DNA of 35,857 nt from Gammaproteobacteria bacterium (GCA_016882265.1 VGVB01000029.1:1-35857), one strand, 5' to 3'. Positions 24,774 through 34,509 are shown, counted from the first letter of the stretch. Numbers and translations: made by a program. The notes: generated from the letters alone by a model not told the origin.

Positions 24774-26450
24774 TCAGTGCCCCGCACCGCGCGCCGCCGC
24801 GCTCGCCAGGCGCGCAGCGCGGAACTCGTTGCCTGCGTACCAGTCCGGCCAGCCGCGGTCGCTGGCGACGCGGACGCCGACCTCGAACAGCAGGCGCAGG
24901 TCCTCGAGCGAGCCGCTGACATCCCAGCCCGGATCATATTCGTCGGCCGGCTTGTGATATCGATTGACCACGTAATCGTCGATGAGGGCGGCACCGGTTC
25001 CCGGCGGCCGGTCGCGCAGGCGCATACCCGACTTGACATAGAGCGCCGGCACGCCCTGCTTCGCGAAATGGAAGTGATCGGAACGATAGAAGAAACCGGC
25101 TTCCGGTCGCTGGTCCGGCGTCACGACCCGGCCCTGACGACCAGCGGCCGCAGCCAGCAGCTCCTCGAGACCAGAGGCGCCGAAGCCGATGACTTCGATG
25201 TCCTCGGCCCGCCCGAGCGGGCCCAGTGCGTCGATGTTGATCACGGCCGCGGTCTTTTCGAGCGGCACCAGCGGCGCGTTCGCATAGTGCTCCGAACCGA
25301 GCAGCCCCGACTCCTCCGCCGTCACGGCGAGAAACAGAATCGAACGCTCGGGCGCCGGACGCAGCGCGCGCCAGGCCTGCGCGATCGTCAGCACTGCGGC
25401 GACACCGGTCGCGTTGTCGACCGCGCCATTGAAGATCGAATCGTCGCTGGCAGCCTGGCCCCGACCCAGATGATCCCAGTGCGCCATGTAGATCAGGTAT
25501 TCGTCCGGGCGCTTGCGCCCGGGCAGCAGTCCGGCGACGTTCGGCGAACTGGTGCGCCGGATCGCATTGTGCAGGCCGCCGCTGGCCGTGACCCCGAGCG
25601 GCAGCGCGCGGAATCCGCGCTGCATGGCGGCCCGTTCCAGCGCGGCGAGATCCTGGCCGGCGAGGCCGGCCAGCGCCGCGGCCCGGTCGTGAGTGATCCA
25701 GCCCTCCAGCGCACAGCGTCCGGCGTTGCCGTCCGCGGTCTCGGCGTACAGTTTCGGACCGGTCCAGCCATTCCGGACCACGTCCCAGCCGTAGGCAGCC
25801 GGCGCGGTGTCGTGAATGATCAGCGCCGCCGCGGCGCCCTGGCGCGCGGCTTCCTCGAACTTGTAGGTCCAGCGCCCGTAGTAGGTCATCGCCCGGCCGT
25901 GGAACAGCTCCGGATCGCCGGAGCCAAACCCGGGGTCGTTGACGAGGATCAGCGCGGTCTTGCCGCGCATGTCCACGCCGGCATAGTCGTTCCAGCCGTA
26001 TTCCGGCGCCACGATACCGTAACCGACGAAGACGACTTCGCTGTCCGCGATGGCCGCTTCGGGCTGCACGCGCCGGGTCGTGAGCACCATTTCGTCGCCG
26101 TAGGCGAGCGCCAGCCGCTGCTGGTCACGGGCAAAGGAAAGCTGTGTCTCCGGGCCCGCGGTCAGTTCGACCAGCGCGACCTCCTGCCGGAAGCTGTCAC
26201 CGTTGGCCGGCTGCAGTCCCAGCTCCCGGAAGCGCCGTTCCAGGTACTCGACGGTTCGCTCGCCGCCGGGGGTTCCGGGACTGCGGCCCTCGAATTCGTC
26301 GGCGGCCAGGGCCGCGACGGACTCACGATACCGGGCCTCGGTCATGACCGCTGCGGCGCGATCAAGGGCCTGATCGGCGGACTCGCAGCCGGCCAGGGTC
26401 ACCAGCAGCAACGGCACGAATCGCCAGCAATTGACCCGCGACGTCGTCAT
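24774..26450 (-). CDS. M28 family zinc peptidase (lipoprotein)
   Basis: The 558-residue protein starts with a lipoprotein signal (MTTSRVNCWRFVPLLLVTLAGC; lipobox LAGC), so it is exported and lipid-anchored. Between an N-terminal part and the catalytic domain lies a PA-like domain (about 120-260; VFVGYGIVAPEYGWNDYAG). Catalytic zinc residues are in AHWDHLG (His), GAVDNATG (bridging Asp), AEESGLLGS (Glu pair), VINIDALG (Asp) and SDHFHFAKQGVPAL (His). Such enzymes are aminopeptidases or dipeptidases of the bacterial M28 group. The start at 26450 was chosen for the signal peptide. It overlaps the small membrane gene upstream by 4 bases (ATGA) and is immediately followed by the spermidine-synthase-like gene, making a three-gene unit. 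Confidence 0.92.
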   Translation of the reverse strand: MTTSRVNCWRFVPLLLVTLAGCESADQALDRAAAVMTEARYRESVAALAADEFEGRSPGTPGGERTVEYLERRFRELGLQPANGDSFRQEVALVELTAGPETQLSFARDQQRLALAYGDEMVLTTRRVQPEAAIADSEVVFVGYGIVAPEYGWNDYAGVDMRGKTALILVNDPGFGSGDPELFHGRAMTYYGRWTYKFEEAARQGAAAALIIHDTAPAAYGWDVVRNGWTGPKLYAETADGNAGRCALEGWITHDRAAALAGLAGQDLAALERAAMQRGFRALPLGVTASGGLHNAIRRTSSPNVAGLLPGRKRPDEYLIYMAHWDHLGRGQAASDDSIFNGAVDNATGVAAVLTIAQAWRALRPAPERSILFLAVTAEESGLLGSEHYANAPLVPLEKTAAVINIDALGPLGRAEDIEVIGFGASGLEELLAAAAGRQGRVVTPDQRPEAGFFYRSDHFHFAKQGVPALYVKSGMRLRDRPPGTGAALIDDYVVNRYHKPADEYDPGWDVSGSLEDLRLLFEVGVRVASDRGWPDWYAGNEFRAARLASAAARGAGH

Positions 26451-26737
26451 TGCGGTCCTGCGTAGTACCAGGCCATGGCCAGCAGCATCAGCCACAGGCC
26501 GCTCTGCGCCAGCCAGCGCCAGCGGTACCGGCGCTGCCAGCCGATGAAAGCTGCCGCGGCGACACCGGCGAGCGTCGTGAACAGCGTCACGGACCGCGTC
26601 AGGGCCGGCAATTCCCCGGCCAGCGCCGGCTGGCCGCTCAGGTTGAACAGGAACAGGACCAGCACGACACCCAGCACGAACGCGATGGCCGCAGCGGAAC
26701 CCAGCAGCACACCGGTCAGGAAGCCGAGCGGACTCAC
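26447..26737 (-). CDS. small membrane protein, three predicted helices, unknown function
   Basis: This 96-residue protein begins at a GTG (26737). Three hydrophobic segments are seen: about 5-32 (GFLTGVLLGSAAAIAFVLGV), about 48-65 and about 74-92 (LAQSGLWLMLLAMAWYYAG). A short loop with RRYRWRW lies between helices 2 and 3. It resembles small uncharacterised inner-membrane proteins. Its stop overlaps the M28 peptidase start by ATGA, so the two are translationally coupled and it may help the exported peptidase or the membrane transferase downstream. No family name can be given. Confidence 0.65.
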   Translation of the reverse strand: MSPLGFLTGVLLGSAAAIAFVLGVVLVLFLFNLSGQPALAGELPALTRSVTLFTTLAGVAAAAFIGWQRRYRWRWLAQSGLWLMLLAMAWYYAGPQ

Positions 26738-26771
26738 CGCCGGCGGTCTCGCCGGGGCGTGATACCGGTAC

Positions 26772-26800
26772 TTGATTGCACGGCAGGCGGCCTCTACCTT
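26772..26800 (+). promoter_or_regulatory. possible promoter of the tail-specific protease gene
   Basis: TTGATT (26772-26777), a 17-base spacer and TACCTT (26795-26800) lie about 50 bases before the protease ATG. The -10 box is a poor match, so this is tentative. Confidence 0.25.
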
Positions 26801-26848
26801 GTACCCATCCGTTTGCAGCTTTCGACCCGATAGTCAGTGTATCAGCCC

Positions 26849-28972
26849 ATGAATCCGACTTCCGGCCGCCGCCGCCAGCGTTACCCGCGGTTCCTGCTGG
26901 CGTTCGTGCTGAGCGGCGCGATCCTCGCGCTGGCCGGGTCCGTCTCGTACCGGGCCACGCCGCTGCCGCCGGCGCTGGCCGCGGCCGGCGAGTTCGTACC
27001 GAGCGAGCGCCACCGGCGGGTCATGCGGCTGGTCACCGAGGTCGTCGAACGCCAGCATTACCGCCAGGCGACCCTGGACGACACCATGTCGGCCCAGGTT
27101 CTGGAACGGTACCTGGAAGCGCTGGATGGGGGGCACAGCTACCTGCTGGCCGGCGACGTCGCGGACTTCGCGCCGCTGCGCAACCGACTCGACGATGCGA
27201 TCCATGCCGCGGACGCCGGTCCGGCGTTCGAGATCTTCCTGCGCTTCCGTGAGCGCAACCGTGAAATGATCGCGTGGGCGCTGTCGCTGCTGGATACCGA
27301 ACCGGACTTCACGCTCGACGAGACCTACCGCTTCGACCGGGCCGATGCGCCGTGGCCGGCGTCGCGTGAGGAACTGCGCGAGCTGTGGCGCAAGCGGGTC
27401 AAGAACGACGCTCTGTCGCTGCGGCTGGCCGGCAAGAACTGGGGCGAGACGCGGGAAGTGCTGCGCAAGCGCTACGAGCGGCTCGGTCGCCGGATCGAGC
27501 AGGTGACTCCGGACGACGTGTTCGAGACGTTCATGAATGCGTTCGCGCACGTTTACGACCCGCATTCCAACTACCTGTCACCGCGCAATTCCGAGGAATA
27601 CAACATCGCCATGAGCCTGTCGTACGAGGGCATCGGTGCATCGCTGCAGCTCGTCGACGACTACGTGACCGTCATGAACGTGCTGCCGGGCGGGCCGGCG
27701 GCTGCGTCCGGCACGCTGAAGCCCCAGGACCGCATTACCGCCGTTGGTCAGGGCAGCTCCGGGACACTGGTCGACGTGGTTGGCTGGCGCATCGACGACG
27801 TCGTGCAGCTCATCCGCGGTCCGGTCAACACGGTCGTGCGCCTGCAGATCCTGCCGGGCGGCGTCACCCCGGGCAGTCCCGAAACGGTCCTGCAACTCAC
27901 CCGCAACAAGGTCACCCTCGAAGCCCAGGCAGCACAGCTCGAGATGCACAAGACACAGCGCGGCCAGCGCGATCTGTCCGTCGCGGTCATCGCGGTTCCG
28001 AGTTTCTACCAGGACTACCAGGCGCGGGTGGCTGGCGATACCGAGTTTCGCAGCACGACCCGCGATGTCCGCCGGCTGATCGAGCAGGCGCGCGCCGCGG
28101 GCGCCGGCGCACTGGTCATGGACCTGCGCGATAACGGCGGCGGGCACCTGTCGGAGGCGGCCGGGCTGGTCGGCCTGTTTGTGGAACGCGGGCCGGTCGT
28201 GCAGTTGCGCGAAACGGGCGGCCGCGTCGAGGTACTCGACGACCCGGAACCGGGGGTTGCCTGGAGTGGTCCGCTGGTCGTGCTGGTCAATCGCGCCAGC
28301 GCCTCCGCATCCGAGATCTTCGCCGGGGCGATCCAGGATTACCGGCGCGGTCTGGTCGTCGGCCAGCAGACCTACGGCAAGGGCTCGGTGCAGAATCTCT
28401 TCCCCCTCGACCGCTATGCGCTCGGCCCGAAGGCCGGGTTCGGCCAGCTTACCGTGACCATCGGCAAGTACTATCGGGTCACCGGCGACAGCACCCAGCA
28501 TCGCGGCGTGTCACCGGACATCGATCTGCCGTCGCTGCTGGATACGGCCGACCTCGGCGAAAGCACCCGGGACAGCGCCCTGCCCTGGGACCGGATCGAG
28601 CCGACCCGGTTTACCCCGCAGGCCGACGATGTACCGGCCCTGACTCAGCTCGCCCAGGTCCACAGCCGCCGGGTCGCGAGCAGCCCGGACTTCGCCGCGC
28701 TGCTCGGTGACGTCGAGTGGATGCAGCGGCTGCGCCAGCGCCATGAAGTGTCGCTGAACCTGGCGGCCCGCAAGGCCGAACGGGATGCCGACGACGCAGC
28801 CCGGCTGGAGCGGGAGAACCGCCGGCGAACAGCCCGTGGGCTGGCGCCGCTGCAGGATCTCGAGAGCTTCGATGACGAGGAATTGCCGGACGCCGTGCTG
28901 GACGAAGCCATCGAGATCGCGGCCGACGCCGCCGACCTGGAAGCGAGCGGCACAGCCATCCGTTTGAGTTGA
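26849..28972 (+). CDS. prc: tail-specific (C-terminal processing) protease, S41A family
   Basis: This roughly 707-residue periplasmic serine protease degrades or trims proteins with hydrophobic or tagged C-termini. The N-terminus has a signal-anchor (RFLLAFVLSGAILALAGSVS). Next comes the helical domain of Tsp/Prc enzymes (about 40-230), ending in FAHVYDPHSNYLSPRN. A PDZ domain follows (about 250-345, IGASLQLVDDYVTVMNVLPG). The catalytic domain has DLRDNGGGHLSEA, the catalytic serine in SASASEIFAGA (about 484-488) and the base lysine in TYGKGSVQN. The C-terminal region (LAARKAERDADDAARLEREN) matches the long Prc tail. A GTG at 26837 is an alternative start. The tmRNA at the window start tags proteins that such proteases remove. 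Confidence 0.93.
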   Translation: MNPTSGRRRQRYPRFLLAFVLSGAILALAGSVSYRATPLPPALAAAGEFVPSERHRRVMRLVTEVVERQHYRQATLDDTMSAQVLERYLEALDGGHSYLLAGDVADFAPLRNRLDDAIHAADAGPAFEIFLRFRERNREMIAWALSLLDTEPDFTLDETYRFDRADAPWPASREELRELWRKRVKNDALSLRLAGKNWGETREVLRKRYERLGRRIEQVTPDDVFETFMNAFAHVYDPHSNYLSPRNSEEYNIAMSLSYEGIGASLQLVDDYVTVMNVLPGGPAAASGTLKPQDRITAVGQGSSGTLVDVVGWRIDDVVQLIRGPVNTVVRLQILPGGVTPGSPETVLQLTRNKVTLEAQAAQLEMHKTQRGQRDLSVAVIAVPSFYQDYQARVAGDTEFRSTTRDVRRLIEQARAAGAGALVMDLRDNGGGHLSEAAGLVGLFVERGPVVQLRETGGRVEVLDDPEPGVAWSGPLVVLVNRASASASEIFAGAIQDYRRGLVVGQQTYGKGSVQNLFPLDRYALGPKAGFGQLTVTIGKYYRVTGDSTQHRGVSPDIDLPSLLDTADLGESTRDSALPWDRIEPTRFTPQADDVPALTQLAQVHSRRVASSPDFAALLGDVEWMQRLRQRHEVSLNLAARKAERDADDAARLERENRRRTARGLAPLQDLESFDDEELPDAVLDEAIEIAADAADLEASGTAIRLS

Positions 28973-29035
28973 TCCCGGTCAGGAAACGGCGCCCGGCGAA
29001 CAGCGTCGCGCTGATTGCCCGACCGGGTCACGGCT

Positions 29036-30073
29036 TCAGCGCAGCAGCACCTTGTACACGTCCCAGTAATCCTCGACCAGGACGTTGGCATCCGCCGTAC
29101 CGCCGCCGGCCGCCGGCGGCAGCGAGCTGGGCTGTGGCACGGTCTCGCTCTCCGAGCGCCAGGTTGCGGCAGCGGCGATCCGGTCGCCGCGCTGGCGGAT
29201 CTCGGCCGCCACGCCCTCCGCCGCCCGTACCAGCCGCAGCGCGCCGTCGATCTCCCGCAGCCGCGCCAGACAGGCATCAATGTCGCCGTAACGGGCGCTT
29301 TCGACGCTGCGATTGCTGGCCAAGCGCGCCTGCATCGCGAGGCCGGCGGCCGCGAGGCGCGCGTACAGCGTCTGCGCGTAGGCGATCACCGCGACGTTGA
29401 CCTCGCGGCGCCCACCGATCGTGAGGCCTGGGAACTCCGGCCACGGCTCCTTTTCGATCGTGCGATGAGCCTCGCGCATGTCGGCGAGCTGGCGCTCCGC
29501 AACGATGCAGCGCTGCCGCTGAGCCTCGATCTCCACCAGCAGCTTGCGGCGCCGGAAGTAATGCCAGAAGTACGCCAGCCGCGCCAGGCGTTCCTCGCGC
29601 TCGCGCAGGCGCAGGCGCTCGGCGTCGGCGACCTCCTCGGCCTGGCGTAAGCGCTGGTCGGCAAGCTGCAGCCGTTCGGCGCGGTCCTGCTGGAACTCAT
29701 CCAGTTGCTGGCGTCGCTGCCGGTCCTGTTTCTGCCGTTTCAGGTCGCCGGCGAACTGCTCGAGCTGCTCGCGGCAGGCGCGCCACAGGGCGCGCAGGCC
29801 GTAATGGACCAGCGCATCCGGGCCGCGGGCCAGATCGCCGAGCAGCACTTCGAGCTGGTCGAGCTGCTGCTGCACGCGTGCGGAGGCGTTCTCCTGCTGC
29901 TTCAGCTTCGCGCGCAGCGCGTGGAGCTGGTCGTCGAGTCCCTGCAGTTCCTTCTTCAGCTCGGCCCGGTTCCAGAACAGCTTGAGCAGGCGCTCCTGTT
30001 CGCCCGGATCGGGGCGGCCGCCAAGCGCCGGCAGGCGCAACTGCGACCACTTCTCCGGCAGGATCATCGCCAT
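29036..30073 (-). CDS. coiled-coil protein of unknown function
   Basis: The 345-residue protein is dominated by long, charged helices rich in Gln, Arg, Glu and Leu (about 25-200, for example RQRRQQLDEFQQDRAERLQL), predicted to form coiled coil. The N-terminal LPEKWSQLRLPALGGRPDPGEQ and the stretch WPEFPGLTIGGRREVNVAVI (about 208-227) are more ordered. The C-terminus, after a low-complexity PPAAGGGTADA linker, ends in LVEDYWDVYKVLLR, a likely docking segment. No signal peptide or transmembrane helix is seen, so it is cytoplasmic. It lies 15 bases after the DUF1249 gene and is probably in operon with it. I do not recognise the family; a structural or scaffolding role is only a guess. Confidence 0.7.
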   Translation of the reverse strand: MAMILPEKWSQLRLPALGGRPDPGEQERLLKLFWNRAELKKELQGLDDQLHALRAKLKQQENASARVQQQLDQLEVLLGDLARGPDALVHYGLRALWRACREQLEQFAGDLKRQKQDRQRRQQLDEFQQDRAERLQLADQRLRQAEEVADAERLRLREREERLARLAYFWHYFRRRKLLVEIEAQRQRCIVAERQLADMREAHRTIEKEPWPEFPGLTIGGRREVNVAVIAYAQTLYARLAAAGLAMQARLASNRSVESARYGDIDACLARLREIDGALRLVRAAEGVAAEIRQRGDRIAAAATWRSESETVPQPSSLPPAAGGGTADANVLVEDYWDVYKVLLR

Positions 30074-30088
30074 CGCCGCCGGCCCCCG

Positions 30089-30538
30089 TCAGCTCGCCGC
30101 CGGCGCAAGCTGATACCCGCGCCCGGCGCAGTATTCGAGCCACTTGTTCAGCAGCATGTTGCTGCGCCAGTGGTCGGGAGCGCGCCGGGCCGGTACGTCG
30201 GCCTCGCGCGCCGGGGTCGCGGCGGCCACGCCGCAGGCCTCGGCCAGGCGCGCGTCGTGGTAGGCGCGCACGGTGAGGCGTGGCGCGCGTTCGGTCTGGC
30301 CGCCCGTGTCGAACAGACAGGACAGCTCCAGCGTCGTGGTCCAGCGGCTGCGCTCGTGCACCACGATCTCCAGCGGTGGCTCACCGGCGGCGACCGCCAC
30401 CGTCATCGCTGGCAACCGGCGCAGGTCCGGCACGACCCAGCCAAGGCGGATGAAGTTGCTCTCGTACAGCGTCATCAGGCTGACGAACGAGCGCGGCCGC
30501 GCCCGCCACGAACTCGCACAAAGCTGATCCGACTGCAT
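30089..30538 (-). CDS. DUF1249 family protein (YqiB-like)
   Basis: This 149-residue protein resembles E. coli YqiB, as I recall it, over most of its length. Matching parts are LMTLYESNFIRLGWVVPDLR near residue 21, the VVHERSRWTTTLEL strand, TVRAYHDARLAEAC, and the C-terminal NMLLNKWLEYCAGRGYQL. Function in the family is not established; yqiB lies by nudF and cpdA in enterobacteria. The ATG at 30538 fits family length, whereas M22 would cut into the conserved domain. A TATAGT box with an extended TGT ends only 8 bases upstream, implying a very short or absent leader. It is the first gene of a two-gene unit with the coiled-coil protein. Confidence 0.85.
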   Translation of the reverse strand: MQSDQLCASSWRARPRSFVSLMTLYESNFIRLGWVVPDLRRLPAMTVAVAAGEPPLEIVVHERSRWTTTLELSCLFDTGGQTERAPRLTVRAYHDARLAEACGVAAATPAREADVPARRAPDHWRSNMLLNKWLEYCAGRGYQLAPAAS

Positions 30539-30545
30539 GAATTTG

Positions 30546-30554
30546 ACTATAACA
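30546..30554 (-). promoter_or_regulatory. extended -10 promoter next to the DUF1249 start codon
   Basis: Leftward TGTTATAGT (30554-30546) is an extended -10 element, TGn plus TATAGT. Transcription would begin 6-8 bases downstream, at about 30539, next to or at the ATG at 30538. No -35 box is evident, which is tolerable for extended -10 promoters. Confidence 0.5.
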
Positions 30555-30606
30555 CAGGCATTTCCGCCCGCCGCCGGGCCGGAGCGTGCGCCCGATCACG
30601 AATCCT

Positions 30607-31434
30607 TTACGGGCGCACGTGCCGCGGGATGCCGAGTCGCTCCAGCACCCGCGCCGCGATCTCCTCGATGGAACACTCGGTGGTGTCCAGGTACGGCACG
30701 CCCTCCTTCGTGAACATCCGTTCCGCGGCCCGCACCTCCCAGGCGCACTGCCGGGTCGACGCATAGCGGCTGTCCGGCCGGCGCTCCTGCCGGATCTGCT
30801 GCAGCCGGTCGGACGCGATGGTCAGTCCGAACAGGCGGGCCCGGAACGGCGCCACGGCCGGCGGCAGCCGACCTTCCTGCAGGTCCTCGTCGGTCAGCGG
30901 ATAGTTGGCCGCGAACGTGCCGTAGTGCATCGCCAGGTACACGCAGGTCGGGGTCTTGCCGGAGCGCGATACGCCGATCAGGATCACGTCGGCGCGATCG
31001 TAGTCGTGCGTGTGGGCGCCGTCGTCATTGGCCAGCGCGAAGTTGGTCGCGCTGATGCGCTGCGTGTAGGCGCGGATGTCGGTGACGCCGTGGGCCCGGC
31101 CCAGCGCGTGCGTCGACAGCTCGCCGAACTCGCGCTCGAGCGGGCCGAGGAAGGCATCGAAGAAGTCGAGGAACAGGCACTCGGCGCCGCGGACGATGTC
31201 CCGCACTTCAGTATCGACGAAGGTGGCGAAGACCACCGGGCGCGTGCCCTGTTCGCGCGCCGCGAGGTTGATGCGGCTGACCACTTCGCGTGCCTTGTCA
31301 ATGCCGGCAATGAATGGCAGAGTGACCGTCCTGAATTCCAGGCTGTCGAACTGCGTCAGCAGGCTGTGGCCCATCGTTTCGGCGGTCACGCCGGTCTGGT
31401 CGGAAACGAAGAACACGGTGCGCCGCTGTTTCAT
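30607..31434 (-). CDS. ppsR: PEP synthase regulatory protein (kinase/pyrophosphorylase)
   Basis: This 275-residue protein of the former DUF299 family switches PEP synthase off by ADP-dependent phosphorylation and on by phosphate-dependent dephosphorylation. It opens with RRTVFFVSDQTGVTAETMGH, and the P-loop-like GVSRSGKTPT occurs about 154-163, followed by CVYLAMHYG. TNFALANDDGAHTHDYDRAD is a family block. The start at 31434 was chosen by comparison with the family; a frame extending to 31509 would add a stretch unlike PpsR and run almost to the ppsA start. It is divergent from ppsA, the standard arrangement. Confidence 0.95.
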   Translation of the reverse strand: MKQRRTVFFVSDQTGVTAETMGHSLLTQFDSLEFRTVTLPFIAGIDKAREVVSRINLAAREQGTRPVVFATFVDTEVRDIVRGAECLFLDFFDAFLGPLEREFGELSTHALGRAHGVTDIRAYTQRISATNFALANDDGAHTHDYDRADVILIGVSRSGKTPTCVYLAMHYGTFAANYPLTDEDLQEGRLPPAVAPFRARLFGLTIASDRLQQIRQERRPDSRYASTRQCAWEVRAAERMFTKEGVPYLDTTECSIEEIAARVLERLGIPRHVRP

Positions 31435-31524
31435 AGCTGTCCCGGTGGTCCTGCGGACCGGCTGCGCGGAGCAGGCCGCGGGTCGCGCGATCGTAGCAGG
31501 TGTCGGCAACGGCGGAGTGCGTAA

Positions 31525-33873
31525 GTGACGGACTACACGATTCCCTTCGAACGGATCGGCCTCGGCGACATCGCTGCGGTCGGCGGCAAGAACGCTTCAC
31601 TCGGCGAGATGATCCGCCGGCTGGCCCCTGCCGGTGTGCGCGTGCCGGGCGGATTCGCGACCACCGCCCGCGCCTGGCGCGACTTCCTGGCGCAGAACGG
31701 ACTCGCCGACCGCATCCGCGGCGAGCTCGAGGGGCTCGACGTCGACGACGTCGAACGGCTGGCCGAGGCCGGGGCCCGCATCCGGCGCTGGATCCTCGAC
31801 CAGCCGTTCCCGCCGCGGCTGCGGCAGGCGGTCGACGCCGCGCTGGCCACGCTGCTGACGACGCCGGACGCGGCCGTCGCGGTGCGCTCGTCAGCCACCG
31901 CCGAGGACCTGCCCGGCGCTTCGTTCGCCGGCCAGCAGGAGACCTTCCTGAATGTACGCGGCCAGGCGGCGGTGCTCGCGGCCCTGCACGAAGTCTACGC
32001 CTCGCTGTACAACGACCGGGCCATCGCCTATCGCGTGCACCAGGGCTTTCGCCACGAGGATGTGGCGATCTCAGCCGGCGTCCAGCACATGGTGCGCAGC
32101 GACCAGGGCGCGAGCGGCGTGATGTTCACGCTCGACACGGAGTCCGGGTTCCGCGACGTCGTGTTCATCACCGCGGCCTGGGGCCTCGGCGAGATGGTGG
32201 TGCAGGGCGCGGTCAACCCCGACGAATTCTACGTGTACAAGCCCGCGCTGCGCGCGGGACGCCCGGCGATCATCCGCCGCAGTCTCGGTACGAAGTCGAC
32301 CCGGATGATCTACGCCGCGGACCGGGGCACCGAAGTCGTGGAGGTCGCAGCCGCGGACCGCCAGCGCTTCTGCCTCAGCGACGCCGACGTGCACGAACTG
32401 GCGCGCCAGGCGCTGCAGATCGAGGACCACTACGGCTGCCCGATGGACATCGAGTGGGGCCGCGACGGCATCACCGGCGAGCTGTACGTGCTGCAGGCCC
32501 GGCCGGAAACCGTGCAGAGCCGCTCCGGGCGCACGATCCAGCGCTTTGCGCTGAAGAACCGGTCGCGCGTGCTGACCAGCGGGCGCGCCATCGGCCAGCG
32601 CATCGGCGCCGGCACCGCGCGCGTCATCGGCAATGCGCGCGATATGGCCCGGGTGCAGGCCGGCGATGTGCTGGTTTCGGATCTGACCGATCCCGACTGG
32701 GAGCCGGTGATGAAGCGCGCCGCCGCGATCGTGACCAACCGCGGCGGCCGCACCTGCCACGCGGCGATCATCGCCCGTGAGCTCGGCATTCCGGCCGTGG
32801 TCGGCTGCGGCAACGCCACCAGCGCGATCGGTGAGGGCCAGCCGGTCACGGTCTCCTGCGCCGAGGGCGATACCGGCTTCGTCTACGAGGGTCGGCTCGA
32901 ATTCGAGCAGCAGCAGATCCAGCTCGACGCGCTGCCGCCGGCGCCGGTCCGCATCATGATGAACGTCGGCAATCCGGACCGCGCGTTCGATTTCGCCGCG
33001 ATTCCCAACCAGGGCGTCGGCCTGGCCCGACTCGAGTTCATCATCAACCGCATGATCGGCGTACACCCGCGGGCACTGCTCGAGTTCGAGCGGCTCGATC
33101 CGGTGCTGCGCGAGCAGATCCGCCGGCAGATGGACGGTTGCGCCGATCCGGTCGAGTTCTTCGTCGGCCGCCTGACCGAAGGTATCGCCTGCATCGCCGC
33201 GGCCTTCGCGCCGCAACCGGTCATCGTGCGCCTGTCCGACTTCAAGTCGAACGAGTACGCCAACCTCATCGGCGGTGGCCTGTACGAGCCGCATGAGGAA
33301 AACCCGATGCTCGGCTTCCGCGGCGCCGCGCGCTACGTCGATCCGGGTTTCCAGCCGTGCTTCGAGCTCGAATGCCGTGCGCTGCGGCGGGTGCGCGTGG
33401 ACATGGGCTTCAGCAACGTCAAGGTCATGGTGCCGTTCGTGCGCACGGTCGACGAGGGCCGCCGCGTGGTCGAACTGCTGGCCGCGAACGGCCTGCGCCG
33501 CGGCGACGACGGGCTCGAGGTCATCATGATGTGCGAGCTGCCGACCAACGCGCTGCTGGCCGAGCGCTACCTCGAGTACTTCGACGGCATGTCGATCGGC
33601 TCCAACGACCTGACCCAGTTGACCCTCGGCATCGACCGCGACTCGGCGATCGTCGCCGGTCTGTTCGACGAGCGCGACGCCGCCGTCAAGGCGCTGCTGA
33701 CTCTGGCGATCCAGGCCTGCCGGCGGACCGGCAAGTACATCGGCATCTGCGGCCAGGGACCTTCCGACCACCCCGACCTGGCGCGCTGGCTGGTCGATCA
33801 GGGCATCGACAGCCTGTCGCTGAACCCGGACACCGTCGTCGAGACCTGGCTGTTCCTCACCCGTCCAGCCTGA
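31525..33873 (+). CDS. ppsA: phosphoenolpyruvate synthase
   Basis: This 782-residue enzyme makes PEP from pyruvate and ATP, allowing gluconeogenesis from three-carbon acids and amino acids. The N-terminal ATP-binding domain has [11 protein letters not shown] (about 20-30) and [20 protein letters not shown] (about 115-135). The phosphohistidine domain has [19 protein letters not shown] with the active His at 412. The C-terminal pyruvate/PEP domain includes the [12 protein letters not shown] region and [10 protein letters not shown], and ends with the [12 protein letters not shown] block. The start is GTG at 31525 with GGAG 7 bases upstream. The stop overlaps the convergent orn gene by 17 bases. 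Activity is expected to be controlled by the adjacent PpsR. Confidence 0.96.
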   Translation: MTDYTIPFERIGLGDIAAVGGKNASLGEMIRRLAPAGVRVPGGFATTARAWRDFLAQNGLADRIRGELEGLDVDDVERLAEAGARIRRWILDQPFPPRLRQAVDAALATLLTTPDAAVAVRSSATAEDLPGASFAGQQETFLNVRGQAAVLAALHEVYASLYNDRAIAYRVHQGFRHEDVAISAGVQHMVRSDQGASGVMFTLDTESGFRDVVFITAAWGLGEMVVQGAVNPDEFYVYKPALRAGRPAIIRRSLGTKSTRMIYAADRGTEVVEVAAADRQRFCLSDADVHELARQALQIEDHYGCPMDIEWGRDGITGELYVLQARPETVQSRSGRTIQRFALKNRSRVLTSGRAIGQRIGAGTARVIGNARDMARVQAGDVLVSDLTDPDWEPVMKRAAAIVTNRGGRTCHAAIIARELGIPAVVGCGNATSAIGEGQPVTVSCAEGDTGFVYEGRLEFEQQQIQLDALPPAPVRIMMNVGNPDRAFDFAAIPNQGVGLARLEFIINRMIGVHPRALLEFERLDPVLREQIRRQMDGCADPVEFFVGRLTEGIACIAAAFAPQPVIVRLSDFKSNEYANLIGGGLYEPHEENPMLGFRGAARYVDPGFQPCFELECRALRRVRVDMGFSNVKVMVPFVRTVDEGRRVVELLAANGLRRGDDGLEVIMMCELPTNALLAERYLEYFDGMSIGSNDLTQLTLGIDRDSAIVAGLFDERDAAVKALLTLAIQACRRTGKYIGICGQGPSDHPDLARWLVDQGIDSLSLNPDTVVETWLFLTRPA

Positions 33874-34405
33874 ACAGCGCGCGCCGGTAGTAGCCGAGCT
33901 CGGCGATGGACTCGTGCACGTCGGCGAGCGCGGTGTGTCGCGACTCCTTCTCCACCGCTGCGAACACCGCCGGGGCCCAGCGGCGCGCCAGCTCCTTCAG
34001 CGTGCTGACGTCGAGGTTACGGTAGTGGAAGAAGCGCTCCAGCGCGGGCATCCAGCGCGCCAGAAAGCGGCGGTCCTGGCAGATGCTGTTGCCGCACATC
34101 GGCGACGCGCCGGCATCCACGTGCCCGGCGAGGAACGCCATGGTCCGGCGCTCGGCGGCGGCCTCGTCGAGCGTGCTGTCGCGCACGCGCCGGACCAGAC
34201 CGGAGGCCGTGTGTGTGCGCGTGTTCCAGGCGTCCATCGCCGCCAGCACCGCCTCCGGCTGATGCACGGCCAGTACCGGACCTTCCGCGATCACCGCGAG
34301 ATCCGCGTCCGTCACCACCGTCGCGATCTCGAGGATCCGGTCGGTCTCCGGCACGAGGCCGGTCATCTCGAGGTCGATCCAGATCAGGCGCTCGGCGCGG
34401 CTCAT
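33857..34405 (-). CDS. orn: oligoribonuclease
   Basis: This 182-residue DEDDh exonuclease degrades very short RNAs (2-5 nucleotides), including pGpG from cyclic-di-GMP turnover. It opens with [17 protein letters not shown], holding the first Asp and Glu of the site (D11, E13), and [13 protein letters not shown] provides the middle Asp. The catalytic His and Asp lie in [11 protein letters not shown] near the C-terminus. Length matches the family. The 34405 ATG is the natural start; the upstream open frame belongs to no gene. It converges with ppsA. Confidence 0.96.
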   Translation of the reverse strand: MSRAERLIWIDLEMTGLVPETDRILEIATVVTDADLAVIAEGPVLAVHQPEAVLAAMDAWNTRTHTASGLVRRVRDSTLDEAAAERRTMAFLAGHVDAGASPMCGNSICQDRRFLARWMPALERFFHYRNLDVSTLKELARRWAPAVFAAVEKESRHTALADVHESIAELGYYRRALFRLDG

Positions 34406-34509
34406 ATTGCCGTGGATCTTAGCAGAGGCTGGGTCTGCGCTCGCGGGCGGCCACGACCGGGCGCTGCTCGTGCTCGCCGGGCGCGTGAACCGTCCCGGCC
34501 TGCCGCGCC

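Noticed and set aside
28974..29027. CCCGGTC / GACCGGG repeat between the protease and coiled-coil genes as a bidirectional terminator
   Set aside because: The stem is only 7 bp with a loop of 40 bases and no T-tract; it could be chance in such GC-rich sequence.
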